Positions 57,127 through 64,000 of a stretch of 64,000 nucleotides of DNA are shown here, piece after piece. Within the stretch, counting starts at the first letter, position 1, and each line of letters begins with the position of its first letter. A model generated the notes under the pieces. It worked only from the letters and a program-made list of their open reading frames with translations. It made no database searches and had not been told where the DNA came from. This DNA is from Patescibacteria group bacterium. Its GTDB lineage: Bacteria; Patescibacteriota; Patescibacteriia; 2-12-FULL-60-25. The translations under genes were made by a program, and so were the position numbers. The stretch spans positions 191,251-255,250 of the forward strand of contig JAVHLR010000001.1 of NCBI GenBank assembly GCA_031082005.1. The letters are read 5' to 3'.

Positions 57127-59145
57127 ATGAACGTATCTGATTTGGCCCGTCGTTTGAAGGTGACCCCGCATGAACTCCTGGAGAAACTCCCGGCGCTCGG
57201 TTTCGATATCGGTGGTCGCGCTATCAAAGTCGATGATATGGTCGCCGACCGTATCATGAAGAAGTGGTTCGAGAACGAACGGCGTGAACGTTTGCGCAAC
57301 TCGCTCTTATCCTCATCCGTCCTGCGACCCGGCGAGGTAGCGGCGCCACGTCAGCTCAAAGAAATCTTATTGCCGCAGGTTTTGGTGGTGCGTGATTTGG
57401 CCGGCAAACTCGGCCTGCCTGTGACCAAGGTCATCCAACAGCTCATGAAAGCAGGCATCCTGGCTTCACAGAACGAGCGCTTGGATTTTGAGACAGCCGC
57501 CATCATCGCGGAAGAGCTTGGTTTCAAGGCGAATCTCGAAGAGGGCAAAAAAGAAGACGCCATTGAGACAGTGCAGGCACTGGATCGCGTGAAAGAACTT
57601 TTTGCCGCTGAAGTCGAGGAAAACCTTAAGCCGCATGCTCCGGTCGTGGTGGTCATGGGCCACGTGGACCACGGCAAGACGAAGCTGCTAGACGCCATCC
57701 GCCGTACCAACGTCGTGGACAAGGAAGCCGGCGGCATCACCCAACACATCGGCGCGTATCAAGTCGTGCGTAAAAATCGCGCCATGACTTTCATTGACAC
57801 TCCAGGTCATGAGGCTTTCACCATCATGCGCTCACGCGGCGCCAAGGTCGCTGACATCGCCATCCTTGTCGTCGCAGCTGATGACGGTGTGCAGCCGCAG
57901 ACCAAAGAAGCCATCAACATCATCAAAGCTGCGCACTTGCCCTTCATCGTCGCGCTGAACAAGATGGACAAGCCCGAAGCCGATCCGGATCGCGTCTTGG
58001 CCCAATTGAACGAAGCTGGCGTATCGACCGAAGCTTGGGGCGGCGATGTTCCGTTGGCCAAGATCTCGGCCAAGAGTGGCCTGGGCATCGACGACATACT
58101 CGAAGTCATCCTGCTTGTCGCCGATCTGAACGCGGACAAGATACGTGCCAATCCTGACCGCTTAGCTGTCGGCACTATCATCGAATCGCATTTGGATAAG
58201 GGCGAGGGTCCGGTCGCGACTGTCCTGGTCCAGGCCGGCACTTTACATCGCAACGATTACATCGGCATCGGAGGAGCGGCTTATGGCCGCGTCCGCGCCA
58301 TGCGCGACTGGACGGGAAAGAATTTGGATGAAGCGCCGCCCGGAACGCCGGTGAAGCTGCTTGGTTTCAAGGTTCTGCCCGCTGTCGGAGACATCTTGGA
58401 AGTCCCGGCTGATCCCAAATTGCTCGAAGCCAAGAAAGCGAAGACCTCCATGCAGGTCGCGACCCAATTGACGGCGACCAAGACGATGAAGGCCGAAGGG
58501 GAAGAGGAAAACAAGAAAAAGACACTCTACGTCATCCTGAAATGCGACACGCTCGGTTCGCTCGAGGCGCTGCTCGGGATGTTCGAAAAATTCCAGCACG
58601 ATGATGTCGGCGTCGAGGTCATCCAGAAAGGCTTGGGAAACGTCAACGAGAACGACATCACCCGTGCCGAGAGTTCCCAACCGGCCGTCGTGTATGCCTT
58701 CAACGTCGCTATCTTGCCGCAGGTATCTGTTTTGGCGCGCGAGAAAAAAGTTGACGTCAAGGAATTCAAAATCATCTACGAACTATTCGATGACGTCATC
58801 AAGCGCCTCAATATCCTCGTTCCTCCGGAAGTGATCCGCACTCCGCTCGGGACATTCGAGACGGTCGCCATCTTCCGCACCGAACCTGGACGCATGGTCG
58901 TAGGCGGCAAAGTCAGGGAAGGAAAAGTCGTCAATAACGCCAAGATACGCGTGTGGCGCGGAGAGGATCCTATCGGCGAAGGCGTCGTCGATTCGATCCA
59001 AATCGGCAAGCAGACCATGAAAGAAGCTGCCGGAGGCCAGGAATGCGGAATTTCCTTCAAAGGCAAGACAAAGATCCAGGTCGGCGACAAACTGGAGATT
59101 TACCACGAAGAGGTCAAAGAACGGAAAATCGCCGTTTCAAGATAA
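57127..59145 (+). CDS. infB: Translation initiation factor IF-2
   Basis: 672 aa from the ATG at 57127 (MNVSDLARRLKVTPHELLEKL); the track start is in the -35 box. IF2_N-like module, then G domain: VVVMGHVDHGKTKL, GGITQHIGAYQV, FIDTPGHEAF, ALNKMDK; C-terminal domains follow to the end. It brings fMet-tRNA to the 30S subunit. The N-terminal part is short compared with E. coli. Strong terminator after it. Confidence 0.97.
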   Translation: MNVSDLARRLKVTPHELLEKLPALGFDIGGRAIKVDDMVADRIMKKWFENERRERLRNSLLSSSVLRPGEVAAPRQLKEILLPQVLVVRDLAGKLGLPVTKVIQQLMKAGILASQNERLDFETAAIIAEELGFKANLEEGKKEDAIETVQALDRVKELFAAEVEENLKPHAPVVVVMGHVDHGKTKLLDAIRRTNVVDKEAGGITQHIGAYQVVRKNRAMTFIDTPGHEAFTIMRSRGAKVADIAILVVAADDGVQPQTKEAINIIKAAHLPFIVALNKMDKPEADPDRVLAQLNEAGVSTEAWGGDVPLAKISAKSGLGIDDILEVILLVADLNADKIRANPDRLAVGTIIESHLDKGEGPVATVLVQAGTLHRNDYIGIGGAAYGRVRAMRDWTGKNLDEAPPGTPVKLLGFKVLPAVGDILEVPADPKLLEAKKAKTSMQVATQLTATKTMKAEGEEENKKKTLYVILKCDTLGSLEALLGMFEKFQHDDVGVEVIQKGLGNVNENDITRAESSQPAVVYAFNVAILPQVSVLAREKKVDVKEFKIIYELFDDVIKRLNILVPPEVIRTPLGTFETVAIFRTEPGRMVVGGKVREGKVVNNAKIRVWRGEDPIGEGVVDSIQIGKQTMKEAAGGQECGISFKGKTKIQVGDKLEIYHEEVKERKIAVSR

Positions 59146-59160
59146 ACAAGAAAAAACGGT

Positions 59161-59195
59161 AAGGGCGTCCCGATGTCATTGGGGCGCCCTTTTTG
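59161..59195 (+). terminator. Terminator of infB
   Basis: AAGGGCGTCCC / TGGGGCGCCCTT then TTT. Confidence 0.8.
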
Positions 59196-59284
59196 GTGAA
59201 AAGAATCGGATTTAAATTTCTGCTCCATGTGGATATCAGGATATTTCCGCTGTGTTGTCACGCCTTGCGCAAGCTCTATCGTAC

Positions 59285-59605
59285 ATGGTAGCTATAAAGT
59301 ATATGGAGGACGAATCTAAGCACGAGATTTTAGAGGCGATCAGTTTGCTGGCTGATAATGTTCAAAGCGTATCGGATCGCGTGGATGACCTATCTACACG
59401 GATGGGTAGAGTTGAAACTACAATGGTCACCAAGAGCTATCTGGACGATAAGCTCGCTGATTTGCGCGGCGATTTGATAGTTTTAGCCCGGAAGCAAAAT
59501 ACGAAGCTGAATATCTTGATCGAATCTTTGGTCGCCGAAGGCATATTGCCGCGGAAGGTCGCGGACAAGATTCTGGCCTTAGAACCTTTCCCTGAACTTG
59601 TTTAA
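59285..59605 (+). CDS. Small coiled-coil protein, about 106 aa
   Basis: Start uncertain: ATG at 59285 or 59303; the GTG/TTG region before it has no support. Heptad pattern from residue 15 (ILEAISLLADNVQSVSDRVDDLSTRMGRVETTM). The type 'DDLxxRMxxxExxMVTKxYLDDKLADLRGDL' is frequent in CPR genomes from memory; function unknown. Confidence 0.6.
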   Translation: MVAIKYMEDESKHEILEAISLLADNVQSVSDRVDDLSTRMGRVETTMVTKSYLDDKLADLRGDLIVLARKQNTKLNILIESLVAEGILPRKVADKILALEPFPELV

Positions 59606-59606
59606 A

Positions 59607-59645
59607 AAATTGAAGCGGGCCGAGAGCATCGGTCCGCCTTTTGTG
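59607..59645. terminator. Terminator between convergent small genes
   Basis: GCGGGCCGA / TCGGTCCGC; TTTTGT on plus, AATTTTTT on minus. Confidence 0.7.
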
Positions 59646-59654
59646 TCCGCCGGG

Positions 59655-59966
59655 TCAGCGGCTTTTCTTTTCGTCTTTCACTATATCCAACACCATCAGG
59701 AGCAGTATGAGCAACGTACACTGGCTGATGACCAAAAGGCCGACGGCCAAGTTGACGTTTTCGGCATTCTCACCGAGGGTCGGTCGGATATATATCCCGT
59801 AGATCGCCAATCCCGCCAATAAAGTGCTCACGAACAGCACCACGAAACTGTTGAACAGGAGAAAACGCGGTTGTCGTTTTTTCGGCGGCAATGTCGGCAG
59901 ACTGCTGTCCACCGAGTGCGGGCGCAAGCTGTCCATACGCTCCAGATCGATTTTCGGTGGAACCAA
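59655..59966 (-). CDS. Two-helix membrane protein, TTG start, 103 aa
   Basis: GAGGAGG lies 7 bases before the TTG at 59966; the track's TTG at 59984 is upstream of the Shine-Dalgarno. Two membrane helices (FLLFNSFVVLFVSTLLAGLA and AVGLLVISQCTLLILLLMVL) with Pro/Lys-rich N-terminus. Unknown function. Confidence 0.65.
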   Translation of the reverse strand: MVPPKIDLERMDSLRPHSVDSSLPTLPPKKRQPRFLLFNSFVVLFVSTLLAGLAIYGIYIRPTLGENAENVNLAVGLLVISQCTLLILLLMVLDIVKDEKKSR

Positions 59967-59999
59967 GGTCTGACCTCCTCGCAAAAAAGGACTCTTCTG

Positions 60000-60027
60000 A
60001 CACTAGCAGACGGTAGCGTCCAGTCAA
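60000..60027 (-). promoter_or_regulatory. Promoter of the two-helix protein gene
   Basis: Minus-strand TTGACT, 16-base spacer, TAGTGT. Confidence 0.5.
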
Positions 60028-60034
60028 GAGTCGT

Positions 60035-60063
60035 TTGACCTAACTGCAGCCTCTTGATTAAAT
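60035..60063 (+). promoter_or_regulatory. Promoter of rmlB
   Basis: TTGACC, 17-base spacer, TTAAAT. The ATG at 60062 lies in the -10, which favours the ATG at 60074. Confidence 0.55.
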
Positions 60064-60073
60064 GCAGTCTGAT

Positions 60074-61051
60074 ATGAAGCTACTCATCACCGGCGGCGCC
60101 GGGTTCATCGGCTCGAATTTCATCCGCTATTGGCTGGAACAGCACTCCGAAGACCGAATCGTAAACTTGGATGCTTTGACGTACGCCGGCAACCTCGAGA
60201 ACCTGAAAGGCCTCGACGAATCGCGCCACTCGTTCATTCAAGGCGATGTCCGTAATCCGGAAGACGTCTCACGAGCGATGGATGATGTTGATGTCGTCGT
60301 ACATTTCGCTGCCGAATCGCACGTCGATCGCTCCATCGACGGTGGACGCGTCTTCCTCGAGACGAATGTCATCGGTACTTTCAATCTTCTCGAAGAAGTC
60401 CGTAGGCGTGAAAATCAGATCAAACGTTTCCATCACATCTCGACTGATGAGGTCTTCGGCAGTTTGAGCCTCGACGAACCGCGTCGCTTTGATGAACGCT
60501 CTCCGCATGATGCGCGCAGTCCATACTCTGCGTCCAAAGTCGCGGCTGAACATCTGGTCAGGGCTTATTGTCACACACATAATCTGCCGTTCACCATCTC
60601 CAATTGCTCAAATAACTACGGCCCTTATCACCACCCGGAAAAGTTGATTCCTCTCATGATAACTCGTGCTCTGCGCGACGAGCCCTTACCGGTGTATGGC
60701 GATGGTTTGAATATCCGCGACTGGATCCATGTCGCTGACCATTGCCGCGGTATCGAAGCGATCCTTCTGCGCGGAAAAGAGGGTGAGACGTATTGCCTTG
60801 GAGGGGATAGCGAAGTCCCGAACATCGAAGTCGTGAAAAGCATCTTGCGCCACCTCGGAAAACCGGAATCCCTGATCTCTTACGTCGAAGATCGCAAAGG
60901 CCACGACCGTCGCTACGCCATCGACTCGTCCAAGGCGCAGCGCGAACTCGGCTGGCAGCCGCAATATTCGTTCGAGGCAGGCCTTCAAGACACCATCAAT
61001 TGGTATTTGGCGAACCGCAGCTGGTGGGAACCTCTGCTCGCCAAAAACTAA
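60074..61051 (+). CDS. rmlB: dTDP-glucose 4,6-dehydratase
   Basis: 325 aa from the ATG at 60074 (MKLLITGGAGFIGSNFIRYW). Extended SDR: GGAGFIGSN, HISTDEVFGSL (Thr/Asp/Glu catalytic) and SPYSASKVAAEHLV (YxxxK). Second step of dTDP-L-rhamnose or related sugar synthesis; the fused RmlD-RmlA follows 35 bases later. RmlC is not seen in the window. Confidence 0.92.
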   Translation: MKLLITGGAGFIGSNFIRYWLEQHSEDRIVNLDALTYAGNLENLKGLDESRHSFIQGDVRNPEDVSRAMDDVDVVVHFAAESHVDRSIDGGRVFLETNVIGTFNLLEEVRRRENQIKRFHHISTDEVFGSLSLDEPRRFDERSPHDARSPYSASKVAAEHLVRAYCHTHNLPFTISNCSNNYGPYHHPEKLIPLMITRALRDEPLPVYGDGLNIRDWIHVADHCRGIEAILLRGKEGETYCLGGDSEVPNIEVVKSILRHLGKPESLISYVEDRKGHDRRYAIDSSKAQRELGWQPQYSFEAGLQDTINWYLANRSWWEPLLAKN

Positions 61052-61086
61052 ACAAGTTCAGATAAATATGATAAGACTTTGGGGAT

Positions 61087-62697
61087 ATGAAAATCCTCAT
61101 TTTTGGGCGCGGATTCCTGGGGACGCGTATGGCAGAGGCCTGGTCTGACGCGGTTTTGTCTGATGCTAGGATTGATGATGCGGAAGCGGTCAAAAACGCC
61201 CTGGATGAGCACCGCCCAGATGTCGTGGTCAATGCTGCGGGCAAGACGGGCAAACCGAATATAGACTGGTGTGAAGCGCACCAAACAGAGACATTCCGCG
61301 GAAACACCATCGGACCTCTAGTCCTCGCTGAAACCTGCCAGACGCTCGGCATCCACCTGGTCCATCTCGGTACCTCGTATATATTCAATGGCCCGTCGCC
61401 CGATCCAGTCGGTTGGCGTGAAAACGATTTCGCCAACCCCGTCTCTTTTTATGCCCGCTCAAAATATTCGGCCGATATGGTCTTGTCGCGTTTGCCGCGC
61501 ACGGCAATAGTCCGAATCGGACCCCTTATCGATCCACTGCCCTCTCCTCGTAACTTGATCACTCGGCTTGTCTCATATGCCCAGGTCGCGGACGCAGCAT
61601 GCAGCGTGACCGTTGTCGCCGACCTCCTGGAGGTCGTTCACGCTCTGGCGGAACGCCGTGCGACCGGAACGTTCCACGCGGTCAATCCAGGGGCCTTGCG
61701 TTTCAAGGACCTGCTGGACGCCTACAAAGAAATCGTCGATCCCAGGCATCCGTTTGAGATGGTCCAGCCGGAAGATTTGTTGAACGACGGGTCAGTTACC
61801 AAGGCCCGTCCAAACCCGATTTTGCATTCCAAGCGTTTGGAAGAGCTTGGCATCCGTATGCGGCCGGTCAATAGTGTCCTACGTGAGGTGCTGGAGAAGT
61901 ACGCGAGAGAAAAAAGTTTAAGCTCTAAGTTCGGAACAGAAAATATGAATCAGCACAATACGCTGCCGCCGAAGCTGAGACGTATGAAAGGCGTCATCCT
62001 CGCCGGGGGCAAAGGCACGCGTCTCGCGCCGCTCACCAATATCACGAACAAACATCTTCTGCCCATCTACAACCAACCGATGGTCATGTATCCCTTGCAG
62101 ACGCTGCTTGATGCCGGCATCAAGGATATCCTACTCATCACCGGGCCCGATCATGCGCATCAATTCATCAAACTTTTCGGTTCGGGCAAGGCTCTTGGTT
62201 GCCACTTTAGCTACCGCATCCAGGATGAGGCTGGAGGTATCGCGCAGGCGCTGGGCTTAGCCGAGGATTTCGTGGGACAGGATAACTGCACCGTCATCTT
62301 GGGCGACAATGTTTTCGATGAGCCCGTGGCTTCCAGCCTCGCGTCTTTCTCGAGTGGCGCGTTGGCTTTCTACAAACCAGTCGAGAATCCGACAGAATAC
62401 GGCGTGATGGAGATCGACGAGATGGGTAATGTCCTGTCTATCGAAGAAAAACCTAAGCAACCGAAATCCAACCTCGCCCAAGTAGGGCTCTATGTCTACG
62501 ACCCGCACGTCTTCGACATCATCAAGACCTTGAAACCATCCGGCCGCGGAGAATTGGAGATCACTGACGTCAACAACCACTATCTCGCACAGCGCGAACT
62601 GAAGGCGCGCCGCATGGGCGGCATCTGGTGGGATATGGGGACGTTCCATGGCATGCAGGCTGCGAGCCAGCACTTCGCGCAAAAGGACAAAAAATAG
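61087..62697 (+). CDS. RmlD-RmlA fusion: dTDP-4-dehydrorhamnose reductase + glucose-1-phosphate thymidylyltransferase
   Basis: 536 aa in one open frame. Residues 1-280 are an RmlD-type SDR (MKILIFGRGFLGTRMAEAW, VVNAAGKTGKPNIDWCE, PVSFYARSKYSADMVL). Residues about 298-536 are an RmlA-type nucleotidyltransferase (MKGVILAGGKGTRLAPLTN, TGPDHAHQFIKLFG, EKPKQPKSNLAQVGLY). The linker (REKSLSSKFGTENMNQH) is short and could be a former gene boundary. It would join the first and last enzymes of dTDP-rhamnose synthesis. The RmlA part is of the short (about 240 aa) type. Confidence 0.88.
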   Translation: MKILIFGRGFLGTRMAEAWSDAVLSDARIDDAEAVKNALDEHRPDVVVNAAGKTGKPNIDWCEAHQTETFRGNTIGPLVLAETCQTLGIHLVHLGTSYIFNGPSPDPVGWRENDFANPVSFYARSKYSADMVLSRLPRTAIVRIGPLIDPLPSPRNLITRLVSYAQVADAACSVTVVADLLEVVHALAERRATGTFHAVNPGALRFKDLLDAYKEIVDPRHPFEMVQPEDLLNDGSVTKARPNPILHSKRLEELGIRMRPVNSVLREVLEKYAREKSLSSKFGTENMNQHNTLPPKLRRMKGVILAGGKGTRLAPLTNITNKHLLPIYNQPMVMYPLQTLLDAGIKDILLITGPDHAHQFIKLFGSGKALGCHFSYRIQDEAGGIAQALGLAEDFVGQDNCTVILGDNVFDEPVASSLASFSSGALAFYKPVENPTEYGVMEIDEMGNVLSIEEKPKQPKSNLAQVGLYVYDPHVFDIIKTLKPSGRGELEITDVNNHYLAQRELKARRMGGIWWDMGTFHGMQAASQHFAQKDKK

Positions 62698-62780
62698 CCA
62701 GTATGGGGAGTTTGGGGTACTTGCCTCATGTTTGCCTATGCAGTAGTCTTTCTTGACTGTTATTCGTAAACTTTATTTAT

Positions 62781-63104
62781 ATGGAAATCACTCTCACAGA
62801 CCAGAATTTCGATCAGGAAGTCATCAAATCAGCGACTCCGGTATTGGTTGATTTTTGGGCTCCCTGGTGCGGGCCCTGCCGCATGATGGCGCCGATCATC
62901 GAAGAGCTGGCTGAAGAAATAGATGGTTCGAAGCTCAAGATAGGCAAGCTTAACGTCGACGAGAACGGTGTGACCGCACAGCAGTTCAATATCATGTCTA
63001 TTCCGACCTTCCTCGTCTTCCAGGGCGGCAAAGTCGTCGACCAGTTCGTCGGCGGAATGACAAAGGCAGCTTTCAAGGACAAGCTGGCTAAATACATCGC
63101 TTAA
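62781..63104 (+). CDS. trxA: Thioredoxin
   Basis: 107 aa. DFWAPWCGPCRMMAPIIEEL with the WCGPC redox centre near residue 31 and the cis-Pro in SIPTFLVF. Reduces protein disulfides; the reductase gene follows. TAAACT lies 8 bases before the ATG; no Shine-Dalgarno. Confidence 0.97.
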   Translation: MEITLTDQNFDQEVIKSATPVLVDFWAPWCGPCRMMAPIIEELAEEIDGSKLKIGKLNVDENGVTAQQFNIMSIPTFLVFQGGKVVDQFVGGMTKAAFKDKLAKYIA

Positions 63105-63134
63105 TTTTCTCCGCAGGTCAGATGTAGCCATCTG

Positions 63135-63167
63135 TCATCCCGGGCCAGGACCCAGGATCTAGAAAAA
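63135..63167. repeat. Short repeat between trxA and trxB
   Basis: GTCATCCCGGGCCAGGACCC then AGGATCTAGAAAAAA; imperfect dyad of the kind seen between other genes. Confidence 0.5.
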
Positions 63168-63170
63168 AAT

Positions 63171-64000
63171 ATGGAAACTCGCAATCTCATCATCATCGGC
63201 TCCGGTCCGGCTGGTTACACTGCCGCTGTTTATGCTGCCCGAGCCGAACTCAAACCGCTCATGTTCGAAGGACGCGACCCGGGCGGCCAGCTCATGACCA
63301 CGACGGAAGTCGAGAATTTCCCCGGCTTTCCGCAAGGAGTCTTGGGTCCGGAACTGATGGCTAAGATGAAAGAGCAGGCGCAACGTTTCGAGACGGAAAT
63401 CATCTCCGATTTCGTCGAATCCGTCGATCTTTCTGCTCGACCATACAAAGTGGTGGCTGGCGGACAGACCTACGAGACGCGGAGCATCATCATCTCGACT
63501 GGTGCGACAGCACGCCGTCTTGGCTTGGAGTCAGAGAAAGCGCTGTACGGCAAAGGTGTCTCTGCCTGCGCCACTTGCGACGGTTTTTTCTTCAAAGGCA
63601 AGGTCGTGGCTATCGTCGGCGGAGGGGACAGCGCCATGGAAGAGGCGAACTTCCTCACCCGTTTCGCCGAGAGAGTTTACCTCGTCCACCGTCGCGACTC
63701 GTTCCGCGCTTCCAAAGCTATGCAAGAGCGGACTTTCAATAACCCGAAGATCGAGGTCGTATGGAATTCCGCTGTCGAAGACATCCTAGGTGTCGACGTC
63801 GGTCATGTCACGGGCGTGAAACTAAAAGACACGGTCACGGGCGAGACTCGAGAGATGGCGTTGGACGGAGTTTTCGCCGCCATCGGCCATGATCCCAATA
63901 CCTCGTTGTTCAAAGGCGTCATTGACCTGGACGAGAAGGGCTACATCAAGACCGTCCCTGGTTCGGCGCGCACGAATATCCCGGGAGTTTTCGCTGCCGG
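63171..64000 (+). CDS. trxB: Thioredoxin reductase, 3' end cut by window edge
   Basis: Open from ATG 63171 to the end; missing from the track for lack of a stop. FAD site IIIGSGPAGYTAAVYAAR, redox centre SACATCDGFFFKG (CATC), NADPH site AIVGGGDSAMEEA with HRRDSFRASK. Transfers electrons from NADPH to thioredoxin. The C-terminal FAD motif begins at the right edge (NIPGVFAAG). Confidence 0.96.
   Translation, partial: METRNLIIIGSGPAGYTAAVYAARAELKPLMFEGRDPGGQLMTTTEVENFPGFPQGVLGPELMAKMKEQAQRFETEIISDFVESVDLSARPYKVVAGGQTYETRSIIISTGATARRLGLESEKALYGKGVSACATCDGFFFKGKVVAIVGGGDSAMEEANFLTRFAERVYLVHRRDSFRASKAMQERTFNNPKIEVVWNSAVEDILGVDVGHVTGVKLKDTVTGETREMALDGVFAAIGHDPNTSLFKGVIDLDEKGYIKTVPGSARTNIPGVFAA

Noticed and set aside
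62753-62781. TTGACT before trxA as -35 with a 17-base spacer
   Set aside because: The matching -10 (TTTATA) would overlap the start codon; TAAACT with no good -35 is more plausible.

Overview
The window reads as a chromosome segment from a Candidate Phyla Radiation (Patescibacteria/Parcubacteria-like) bacterium. This is an inference from gene content: transketolase split into two genes, a sugar set built around Fba, two PfkB kinases, transketolase, Rpe and RpiB, Elp3, FemAB, a rml sugar cluster, PilT, DUF2207 and DUF2892 proteins, and the GDLIKG-type surface domain I associate with Parcubacteria. No rRNA, CRISPR array, integrase or transposase was seen.

Layout. 1-1003 (-): small protein plus a kinase-like gene running off the left edge. 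1100-5890: hydroxyacid dehydrogenase, BASS-type transporter, PfkB kinase, and divergent DUF2207 protein. 6015-9672 (-): four hypothetical genes. 9764-11795 (-): fba and a second PfkB. 11872-14082 (+): three hypothetical genes, two of them paralogous. 14158-20360 (-): transketolase C and N halves, two surface proteins sharing a domain, a possible amidase, rpe, rpiB. 20435-23449: ileS. 23574-27940 (+): HEXXH protein, Ser/Thr kinase, small gene. 28091-29673: ruvA and femAB. 29855-34491: a kinase / vWA / pyruvate-kinase-like operon with a divergent gene. 34558-36952 (-): membrane protein, maf, TrmB regulator. 37126-39825 (+): CxxC zinc proteins and an HD-like protein. 39901-43462 (-): engB, hypothetical, DUF2892 protein, DUF302-glutaredoxin, ArsR. 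43613-43967: a decayed tRNA, tRNA-Arg and tRNA-Lys. 44207-44816: two small zinc proteins. 44908-49645: proS, elp3, Trm9-like methyltransferase, Nudix. 49714-53679 (-): pilT, HU, ymdB, rny. 53988-56974 (-): hypothetical genes, cytochrome b5-like lipoprotein, truB, pentapeptide protein. 57127-64000: infB, two small genes, rmlB, an rmlD-rmlA fusion, trxA, trxB (cut by the right edge).

Two gene classes differ in expression signals. Most of the roughly twenty lineage-specific genes carry a clear Shine-Dalgarno sequence; many stand alone with a TTGAC(A/T)-17-TAnnnT promoter and a GC-rich terminator. None of the conserved genes has a well-placed Shine-Dalgarno; in about ten a -10-like hexamer lies 6-10 bases before the start codon, suggesting leaderless mRNAs.

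The strongest candidate for something undescribed is a 90-94 bp element present twice (25538-25631 and 44033-44122). Long inverted arms of unrelated sequence enclose a conserved core of about 42-45 nt, and each copy ends about 10 bp upstream of a known or possible promoter. Next are the kinase-vWA-TIM-barrel operon and the palindromic repeats inserted in frame inside elp3.
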